From NCBI GenBank assembly GCA_027604505.1, contig JADIIX010000053.1:62001-126000 (forward strand): 64,000 bases of DNA. Direction: 5' to 3'. Of this stretch, positions 56,101-64,000 are shown piece after piece. Every line of letters begins with the position of its first letter. The stretch's first letter is position 1. The DNA comes from Gonapodya sp. JEL0774. Taxonomy: Eukaryota; Monoblepharomycota; Monoblepharidomycetes; Monoblepharidales; Gonapodyaceae. The translations under genes and the position numbers were made by a program. The notes under the pieces are model-generated. The model made no database searches. It worked only from the letters and a program-made list of their open reading frames with translations, and was not told the DNA's origin.

Positions 56101-57674
56101 GAACCAGGCTGCAAGGTAGGTCGGAACATGCCGTCACCCTCCGCAATGTCATTGCGCGGATGATTCGGATCCCACCCTTCTTCCAGCATTCTTCGCTTGA
56201 GTTCTTCCATTCGCTGCGATTCTGCTTTCCTTCTCCGCTGATTTGCTTCCCATCTTGGCTTATTCCTCTCTTTCAAATCTCTCAACTGCTCCACAACGAC
56301 AGCGTCTGAAAGTCGTAGGGAGTACAACTCCTCCAGCTTTGTGGGCCAAACGTCATCATCTGCTTTGCCCCACCACTGGCTTATGGGATTCGATCCCACC
56401 AAAACTGAGATGGAAAACTTCTGTGTTCGAAGCTTCATGTCTTTGGTAGGAAGCACGATGAATGCACCACGTCGTTCAATCCCAGGGAGATAGCGCTTTG
56501 GTTTGGGTATTGGATTGAGTGGTGCGGGACGCCCCCTGGCCGCCTTGGGGTGCGACCTTTTGTGCGGCACGACATCGAACGGATATTGTACATGAATCGA
56601 GTCGTACGCCATCCGAGAAAGAAATCTTGGGCGATGAAGTAGTGGAGCGGGGGGAGGCCGGAGACGCGCGTTGGTGGGGTCCGGTACGCGGTTCGGGAGA
56701 GGTTGTTTATGATCAGAATGCTGGTGCATATCAGGATGCACAACACTTTGATGATGGTAGCGGAAGACGTTAGCACTGTTCTGGAGCTGTGCTCGTGCTT
56801 CAGAGGAGAGTTCTGGTCCCCGAGAGCGGATTTGGGAAGGAAATCTCCATTCTTCTCGATTGGATGATGACTGAACCTGTCCTGAAAATTGTGGTTTGTG
56901 ATCAGGTGTCTGCGGTGAGCTTCCTTGCTGGGCCCGTAGTTGCTGGTTGAAGTTTTGTAGGTTGGCCATTCGAGCAACTGAGTGAAGTGGAGGCAAACTA
57001 AATGGTTGACTGTGCTGCTCAATCTTTGACGTGACGGAGAGTATCGGGGGAAGAGTGAAGGTATTGAGTGAATTCTGAGGCGCGATAGGCAAGTATGTGT
57101 GCCAATACGTTGTATGTGCAGATCGAGAAGGTGTGGGAGGGGGCAAGAGGAAAGATTTGGGAGCAATAATACGACCTTCTGGCGACTTGAGGTACGAGAT
57201 AGGTGCGTCGCAGGCAGTTTGAGCGATACGCCGGGTACCGTGCTGCCCGCTATTCTGAGTTGTGTGTGCATGGGGTGCCCCAGTTGTGACTTGGAGATTG
57301 GATGCATTCTGGACAAGCTCATCATTGATGGTTGACTGTCGGTCAGATCCGACAGCAAGGTAAAAAGCAGTCTCTTGCTTCGATGGGGAGTAGTGGATGT
57401 GGGTTGGGGAGGTGATGACCCTGGGTTCCTGAGGGGTCGGCGCCGGTAGCGCCAGTTTCAAATGAAGGCCCCCTGACATAGCGGAGCTTTGCCCGGTAGC
57501 AATGTTGGAAGCATTGGGACCACGGCCGAGTGGTTTCTTTGGATTCGCTGCGGCTGACTTCGGTCTCGGCGGTCTCGCAGGAATCTCCACCAGAAAGGAG
57601 GAGCCATCTCCAGGCGGCATCGGAGCTACAATTGGTAATTCCGGAAAGCAGCGAGGAGCGGACGATGGGAACAT
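53114..57674 (-). CDS. Large SET-domain protein
   Basis: SET domains transfer methyl groups to lysines. Five exons join in phase (57674-55323, 55247-53793, 53721-53581, 53508-53292, 53229-53114), giving 1426 residues. The SET domain is at about 1280-1400: NGVYARRSIPKYTYLGFYFG, then HIVLDATDPDG, LHFINEDKTRINVEYIMG (the NHxx-like core reads FINEDKTRINV) and GEELFVDYGD. No pre-SET or post-SET Cys clusters are visible. The first 1,200 residues are mostly disordered, with a Lys/Arg-rich helix near residue 500 (KERNKPRWEANQRRRKAESQ). A conserved-looking block follows near 730-850: PRWYTGSYVMFMALRQAG and FWHIFRPLNSNTTWFYPSFE. The first Met is uncertain. It converges with PARP1, with 157 bases between stops. 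Confidence 0.82.
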
Positions 57675-58458
57675 GAGGCGGACAGTTGTTACACTCACGA
57701 CCCGACTGAAACTCACCAGAAAGGAGGTCAAATCACTCACAGACACGGTCGATCTCTTTATCTAGCTATCGATCGTCGTCTCGAATTTGTGATCCGCTGG
57801 TAAACCCAGAAATCTGTCGAAGATTTGGGGTGTGGGGAACTCTGTATGACCAGTCCTACCACGACCAGCAACACCAATATTCGACACACCACACGCTGAC
57901 TCGGTTACCATTTTGAATGCTAGTTCTCAGCATTCAGTGCATTAGCAGTGTCTTCTGGTCGCGCCGACACCCTGAACAACTACGAAGTTCTCAAACAAAT
58001 GTTGAGCTGGATACAAATATTCATATCATGTCGCAATTCATGGGTTTGAATTCTGTTCTGTTCTGTTGGATGCGACTCTGGGCATCAAATTATTAGCGCA
58101 AGGGCAGGTCTTCGCCTGGGAGCAAAATTACATCCGATTGTCCAACTCCTCAAACCGTGACGATGGCACGTCTAAGAAAGACAAGAGTTATGCTTTTGAG
58201 CTAGGACGTGTTTTCTCGTGTGTAGCTCCTCGTATGGCGGAGAAATTAACATAAATGTGAACTCGAAACTGCCTTCAGTTCGGGGACGTCCACCCAAGGA
58301 TGAAGTGAGAAGTGAGGCCGATTTGGATTCGAGATCGGGAGGCTTGCCTGGAGACTTGAATCGCATGCGTGCAACAGGAGCAGCCGCCGACATCGGCGGC
58401 GGCGACGGATCTCGGTTCACTCGAGGTCCACCGTCGAGAACGCTTTGGCGCGGCGACG
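57675..58458. other. Intergenic, possible extra coding on the minus strand
   Basis: No firm gene. A Pro/Ser-rich minus-strand frame (58462-58172) lies just after the stop of the small TM protein and could be its continuation if a short intron (about 38 bases) removes that stop. Confidence 0.35.
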
Positions 58459-58662
58459 TCAATCATTTTGCATCCGATACGAGTACCAGAACAAAGCACC
58501 TAGAAGGACAACGAGGACGCCTAGGTAAATGAAAAGGAGGATCCACAGTAGCCACCCAGGGCCTTGGACGGCGATGGATTTTGGAGCCTCGGAGAAAAAG
58601 TCCCGCACGGATCCTGTTGCCCAGCGCCTGCTTCCAGTCAGACACGATCGCCGATCAACCAA
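58459..58662 (-). CDS. Small single-span membrane protein, 5' end uncertain
   Basis: The open frame has no ATG of its own. The clear part is SVRDFFSEAPKSIAVQGPGW, then a strong membrane span (LLWILLFIYLGVLVVLLGAL) and a short tail, FWYSYRMQND. An acceptor (gggcaacag, around 58615) suggests that an upstream exon supplies the start. A 65-base dispersed repeat lies about 40 bases upstream. Family not recognised. The span is convincing; the gene boundaries are not. Confidence 0.45.
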   Translation of the reverse strand: MVDRRSCLTGSRRWATGSVRDFFSEAPKSIAVQGPGWLLWILLFIYLGVLVVLLGALFWYSYRMQND

Positions 58663-58701
58663 TCCGCCGAGGATTGTACCTGGACGTACAACTGGAACAG
58701 G

Positions 58702-58766
58702 AGCATTAATAAATTACATTTACATGCGAAACCTCTGTAAGAATTCAGGGAGAGACCGATAAACAG
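58702..58766 (+). repeat. 65-base dispersed repeat, copy 2
   Basis: Matches 32498-32562 at 60 of 65 positions (common core acatgcgaaacctctgtaag). It lies close upstream of the small membrane protein. Confidence 0.85.
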
Positions 58767-59477
58767 AAGGCTAAAAGAGTTTGCCTGGTGTAAGCAAAAT
58801 TCCACGGAGTGAGTCATGCTGGTTGGGCAGCAACATCCCACCTCACGCAGAAAGGCTTGTGACTTTCACACCTGAATGGGGAGTTCACCGGGCACCCGGC
58901 CACTACCCTCCACGCACGAATTAAATTAATTAATTGTTAGTGCGTCCATATATGCATTCTGATAAGCCACTCCACACACACCTACCTGCTGTGACTTTCG
59001 TGGGCCGTGGTTGTGAAGAAAAAGACTCCAAATGTGTCCCCAGAGCATCATCTGGTTGAAAACTTTTGGTCGGTCTCACTCCCCAGTTTGCGTGGCATCA
59101 GGTGAACCAGGATATTGTTTGCAACAATTGTTAGTGCTTACAGTTTATTTAACCACTTTAGTAAAGACAGATATACTAGGAGAAGAAAAACGTTATCGCT
59201 AGCAACCTACGAGCATCTTTGCGACGGGTATGCCGTCCCGTTAACTGAACAACAGCAGGTCCCGGTCCTCTGTTGTGCAGCGAGGGGTTCGAAAAATAGA
59301 GAGTCAATGATAATGTGTCCATAAATGGGAAAACAGAGAAAGATGGGGAACCTCTCTCGGCGCGTCGCATCATGACGACTGTAACTTTATACCTGTCGAG
59401 TGTCCCTGCTAAGGGCTGTGCCTCAGAACAATGAAATCGCGACCTGAACTGAATCCCACAAACCATCAGTTTATTCA
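58767..59477. other. Intergenic, AT-rich
   Basis: Contains an attaaattaattaatt run near 58920. No gene is seen; the promoter of the CAP gene should be here. Confidence 0.5.
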
Positions 59478-60573
59478 ATGAGAAGTCCCTACGCACCGCT
59501 CATTGCTGCCATCTTCTTTTCTCAAGCCCTCGCACTTTCTTCGATTCAGCGTGCCGAGGTTCTCAACACGCACAATGCTGTGAGTCCTGGCACGACGCAA
59601 ACACTCTCACTCTCACATCCTACGAACTGGGCGTATTGCAGGTCCGTGTCGAAGCGAACGATCTTGTGCCAGCACCTATATCCTCACTCAATATCATGAT
59701 CTGTGAGTTTGAGTGTTGAAATGGGACGGTGTGGGACTCACCTCATTTCTGGGCGGTATGGAACTTGACACCAACCATAGACGATACTACTCTCGAATCA
59801 TCTGCACAAGCATATTCTGACAAGTGCAACTTGTGAGTGTCAAGTCATCTTTCGGGACAATTGCGTTGTTAATCATTTTCAAACAAGCCAACATTCAGGG
59901 GCACCCGGTGTCGGGGAGAATCTTTACGCTTCTTCAAAGGGCAATGAATCTTCGGCAGTCTCTGCTGTCAGGGCGTGGGCTGGGGAGAGGTCTCTTTTTG
60001 ATTACAAAGCGGACAACCTTGTAATTTCCGGGCGCCAATGGCAGGAAGTGGGTCACTACACTCAGGTTTGTTTGTTTGTTTTCCTTCCTTACTGTATGCG
60101 CGTTGTTATCAATTCTGTGTTGTTTCGGCACCGCTCACACTTGAAGATGATATGGAACTCAACAACGCGAGTCGGATGCGGATACACCAGCTGCGCTGTA
60201 GTGGCAAATGCTGGATCGAGTCTAATAACTGAATACTGGGTGTAAGAGCGATACTGATGTTCTGTGCTTCAGGCGTCTGTGGTGTCAAGTTTCTGCCTAC
60301 TTCTTTCGTCCAAAACGCAGGTGTCAATACGCTCCGCAAGGGAACATACTCGTTTCTAGCTCGCCTTTTGTGTTCCAAAAACCTTACGCATCGACATCCT
60401 CCCCGGCCTCTCCCGGGCCCTCCCCTTCCAGTAAGGCGACGACAACGGCAACCACGAAGACTAATGGAGCAACAAAGAGGATGAGGAACTTCATTCACTA
60501 CGCTGCAGAATCAACGATAGTTTTCGTTGGAGTTTTTAAACGGATTTACCTAGTACGATATTTTTTTATATAA
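59478..60573 (+). CDS. Secreted CAP/PR-1 domain protein
   Basis: CAP (SCP/PR-1) proteins are secreted sterol- or lipid-binding proteins. Six exons join in phase (59478-59579, 59642-59702, 59781-59832, 59888-60065, 60147-60241, 60321-60573), giving about 246 residues. A signal peptide, MRSPYAPLIAAIFFSQALA, is followed by EVLNTHNAVRVEANDLVP, SAQAYSDKCNFQHSGAPGVG with ENLYA, GHYTQMIWNSTTRVGCGYTS, and EYWVCQYAPQGN, which are the CAP motifs with their His and Glu residues. The C-terminal part is Ser/Thr/Pro-rich and then somewhat hydrophobic. The last exon may contain another intron, so the end is uncertain. Acceptor choice at 59887 and 60320 was fixed by the CNFQHSGAPG and WVCQYAPQG motifs. Confidence 0.85.
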
Positions 60574-60649
60574 ATGTACTGTATATGTGTTTGCTGTACA
60601 GTTTAGCTGTGGCACTGATTAGTATTTACAATATCCGAGATTCGTCACC

Positions 60650-63600
60650 TCAATTTATTGATCTGAAATCCATCGCTTCCAACTTTAGGTCGAATTTGAT
60701 ATCGGGAAGCAAGATGGGTTTAGGCTTGTTCCAATCCTTCTCATAGGATCCAGATATCTTCCAAAATCCCAAACGCCTCCCTGATCCATCCAAGTGCCCC
60801 GGTATGATGGACTGCTCGATCGTAACTGGCAACGAACTTGAGTCAATGCTCAACGAACGAAACACAGCCAGATCTGATTCTGCGACGTCGTCTCGCAAAC
60901 CTGTTGGTCGCAGCGGTGGGTATATTGGTCGCATGAGTTTCGAGATGGCAGACTTTTGATGCTTGAAGTAGTACTTCTGTCCCGGGTGACGAGGGCGGCT
61001 ATCTGAAATTGGCCGGCGCGGTGCGAGCTTTGCATGAAGCATTTTCTCTCTGGCTCCTGTTGACGGATGTTGCGAAACGTAATCCTCCAAGTCTTCTTCA
61101 TCACTGTCGAAGTCCTGATCCTCCGACTTGTCAAGCACCATCACTGGGTCCCCAGTGGCGATGAATGTAGAGTCCACATCCATCGGCGATTGAGGGACTG
61201 ACGCAAGGTCAATCGCCTTCGTTGTTTCGTGATGTCTGCTGGCTTTTGAATGTGACCTCCTGGAGAATCCCCAGGGTTCATCCTCACCGTCACTCCAACC
61301 GAGCCCCGGCATTATTCGCCTTCGTTTCCTTGACCTTCTAAAATCTGCACCTGGTGCCATGGGATCGTCCAGGAGGGCGTCGTAGTCGTGCAAGCGAGCC
61401 GTCCACCAAAACCGCTGCTGTTCCCTCGATCGGACAAATGACGTATCGCGCGGGCGATGGGACCGACGTCTCGGAGCAGTAACAAGACCTGTTTCGGGTT
61501 TCAGTTACATGTATAAGTTGGAGCATGCATAGGTTTGCTCCTCGAAGCTTAGTCCCGAACTCACGTGTGTTCTCAGCCTCAACCCTCCAAAGATCTTCCA
61601 CCACCTTCTCAATCATGGACTTTTGAATCTGTGACTTCGCCTTTTTGTAGCGACGATGAGCTGCTTTCACGTTGGCCTCGTATTCTCGCTCAATCAGAGC
61701 TATGTCCTCCTTTAAACGGGCTCCAAGAGACGAGAAGCGGTGTTCATAAGATCTTTCGTACGCAAGACGATGGTCTTCGAAGGAAGGGCCAGAATCTAAC
61801 GATATTCAAATGCAGATTTGAAACATGGAAGTGCGTTTGCGTTATCGCGATTGACTGACCCTTCCTAATCATCTCAATCTCCATGTCTAGGCCCCTTATC
61901 TGCAATTCCTTCAGACGTTTCCCCAGTGCCTTTGCATCTTTGAGCAGTGACAATGACTCGCCCTTGGAAGATTCCATGATCTTCGTGAGGGAGAGCGGAA
62001 AGCCACCTATGTATTCGTCAACAATGTCCTGTGGACCTGGTCGAGGCTGCACGCGCTTTCCACCACGCCTTCCGATATCAGGAAGATCCGGTGGGAGGAT
62101 TCGAATAGTCTCGCGAATGGGCTCGGTCACGGAGGCAGTCGAGGAGACTTCTGTTCGAGATTTGCCGCCACGGCCATAGCCACGCGTATTATGGACGGGA
62201 GGTCCTTCTGGCTCCTTATTGCCCTTTGTAATCGTAGAATCGTTATTCTCCGCCGGTGAAACTTCTGGATCACCGTAAAATTTGGTTGGTGGCTCTTCTG
62301 ACTGCCCAACAACTGTCCTGCGGATGACTACCTCAGACTCCTCAACATTTCTCCCTTGGACTCTCGTTAGTGAAGAGTCCTGTGGCTCTTCATCCTTGCT
62401 TGCATCAGTTTTGGACGTCTTTCTCCCTTTAAATATGCCCTCAACAGCAACGTTCTCCTCCCCATCAGTCCTCGCAGCATTTCTCCTTCTAGACTTTCGA
62501 AGGGGCTTCGCAGATAATGGATATCCTTCGTCAATGACTGTTTGCGCGTATCCATTTGGTCCGACTGAATCATCTGAGTCCGAATTGTGCTTGTCCACCA
62601 CAACATGACGAAATCGGTTACGAGATCCAATTGATTCGACCGGAGCATTGTTTAAATCGGTGTTAGCTGACACTTTGTGTGAGAACCCATATCCTGGTCC
62701 CGATTCCGGTGACACTTCATTCGGAGCCCCGCGTCTGGCTGCTGGGAGCGAAGAACTGGAGTCTTCTATAGCCTCAGACTCCTCCTCATCCTCCTCCAAA
62801 GAGCTATCTTCATCGCTATTGCTAGAAATTGTACTGGAATCTTCCAGTCCTTTTCTCTGGGATCGGTTTCGAGCTCTGGCAGGCTGTCGCAGTCTCATCG
62901 AACGAGGTCCCACCACTCTACCACGACGGGCCATAGGTCTCGCCGCTCTACCATGACGGGTCGAAGGAACTCGCGGCGGAGTAATAATCAACTCGAACCC
63001 TGGGCTGGACGGTTCAAGCACTGACTGCTGTCCGGGTGAGGGCGTTCGGCGGTCATGATCAGAAATGTTGCTGTGGTTCGCATCCCTGCTGCGCGCCGCT
63101 CCTCTTCGTGAGTTCCGTCTTGAGCCAAAATCAGATGTTGCTTCAGACTGCCCGACATGGCCTGACAAGGAAGGGAAGGATCTTGCGTCCGGTACCGTCT
63201 CTTCTGCGAACGTTGCAGCTCCACCGAAACTGAGTGCGGTTTTCGCTGCACGAGCAGACCGGCGAATATTCGGTACATCGTCTACTCTCTCAGGGGAATG
63301 AGGTGTCGAGAGTGCGGAGTTGGAGCGCTTTGGGGCCCGACCTCGACGCCCTTGTGCTGGAACAGCCGCAGCCGGTTCTTCGTCACTAAGGGATGATATA
63401 GAACTAAGAGGCCCTGAAGACAACGGTGACAAATTGTCGTGATCTATTGGGTCAAGAAGCGCTGTAGATATGGGAGGTGGCTTGTGGAGAAGTCGAGCAA
63501 GGGAGGAAGCCGAGGCAGACTCTCCGACCATTGAGTTCGCTGCAAGGGGTGGCCTTTGAAGTGTTTCCGGAAGGCCAACAGTGACCGCATAATCTGCTTT

Positions 63601-63987
63601 TGCATCATGTTTCATATCCGCATCCACTGGTTGCCCGTTTGTATGTGCATCGGCTGGATCGACTTCTGGCATAGAAATAGGAGCGAGTTCTGCGGATTCA
63701 GAATCCCCATCAGTTTCGTCATGGTCTATGTTCCGGGAGGCTCTGCTGGGAGAATCCCCGGTGGATATTTTGAGTCCGGTTTCGGATTCCGACTGGTCTC
63801 CGTTGGACCTACGGGTCCTCCCGACAATAGCAGACGGAGACGCCCCCGGAACAGGGGAAGTTCTCGAGATTCGTCGGTCAGTTGAATTTCCTTCCTGGAA
63901 TTCGGAGGCTCTGCGTGGACTGTCCTGGGGAACATTAGGCGAGATTGAGTTGCGTAGATTTTGGGCGGTGACTGCACGTGGTGGCAT
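60650..63987 (-). CDS. Sds3-like protein (Sin3 histone deacetylase complex)
   Basis: Three exons join in phase (63987-61860, 61795-61565, 61488-60650), giving 1065 residues. Around residues 680-790 there is a Sds3/BRMS1-type helical region: LSLLKDAKALGKRLKELQIR, LDMEIEMIRKG, then FEDHRLAYERSYEHRFSSLG, ALIEREYEANVKAAHRRYKK and QIQKSMIEKVVEDLWRVEAE. In Sds3 this region builds the dimeric scaffold of the Sin3-Rpd3 deacetylase. The first 650 residues are disordered, rich in Ser, Arg and acidic runs, and carry several basic patches. The C-terminal part has RRSRKRRRIMPGLGW and a weakly hydrophobic end, possibly the Sin3-binding and capping region. Yeast Sds3 is only 327 residues, so family assignment is probable, not certain. 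The start is the first ATG (MPPRAVTAQ). Confidence 0.7.
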
Positions 63988-64000
63988 CCCTCGTAGGACT

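Noticed and set aside
56435-57358. 307-codon minus-strand frame inside the SET gene
   Set aside because: It is a shifted frame of the long first exon, without a domain; the main frame is open for 784 codons and splices in phase.
1-64000. CRISPR arrays, bacterial operons, rRNA genes
   Set aside because: No regularly spaced repeats, no ribosomal RNA sequence, and gene structures are eukaryotic throughout.

Overview
The window is fungal nuclear DNA from an intron-rich genome, probably an early-diverging lineage such as a chytrid-like fungus. Genes are compact and lie on both strands. Introns are mostly 40-110 bases with GTRAGT-type donors, and many of them can be placed exactly because the reading phase and the protein family agree on both sides. 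The gene set includes a Zn(II)2Cys6 regulator, a YSL-clade OPT transporter, full-length PARP1, TRAX, ankyrin repeat proteins, a CAP protein and a Fanzor relic. The lineage is an inference; the fungal assignment is firm. I rebuilt exon structures by hand, so exon ends are predictions, strongest where a conserved domain crosses the junction.

Layout. 1-1.3 kb: 5' part of a mitochondrial carrier (minus). 2.5-4.6 kb: ankyrin/coiled-coil protein (minus). 5.1-7.6 kb: alpha/beta hydrolase. 7.9-9.6 kb: TRAX with an RG-rich tail. 10-10.8 kb: second ankyrin protein, a paralogue of the first. 11.4-12.7 kb: F-box protein. 12.9-17.7 kb: Spp1/CFP1-like PHD protein of the Set1/COMPASS complex. 17.7-20 kb: accessory stretch with a Fanzor (eukaryotic TnpB homologue) fragment, short repeats and a diverged duplication. 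20.3-22.5 kb: SAM-like domain protein of unknown function. 22.7-23.9 kb: multi-pass membrane protein (minus). 24-26 kb: sparse, with one small Ser-rich gene. 26.4-27.2 kb: DUF427 protein. 27.6-29.4 kb: two unrecognised genes (minus). 31-32.4 kb: FAXC/metaxin-like GST-fold protein (minus). 32.8-35.2 kb: NSA1/WDR74 (plus). 35.5-40.5 kb: small subunit of serine palmitoyltransferase, a small TM/coiled-coil protein and an OPT transporter (all minus). 40.8-46.3 kb: Zn2Cys6 transcription factor (minus). 47.7-53 kb: PARP1 (plus), ending close to a large SET-domain protein (53.1-57.7 kb, minus). 58.5 kb: small TM protein. 59.5-60.6 kb: secreted CAP protein. 60.7-64 kb: Sds3-like protein (minus).

How the genes relate. 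There are no operons. Many products act on chromatin or nuclear regulation (Spp1/CFP1, SET protein, Sds3-like, PARP1, Zn2Cys6 factor). Others serve ribosome assembly (NSA1), sphingolipid synthesis (SPT small subunit), oligopeptide or metal-chelate transport (OPT) and mitochondrial transport. I see no evidence that the neighbours form one dedicated pathway. The most unusual items are the Fanzor relic, the ankyrin paralogue pair with a shared Trp-rich insert, the RG-tailed TRAX, three likely GC-AG introns, a 65-base dispersed repeat and the unrecognised SAM-like protein.
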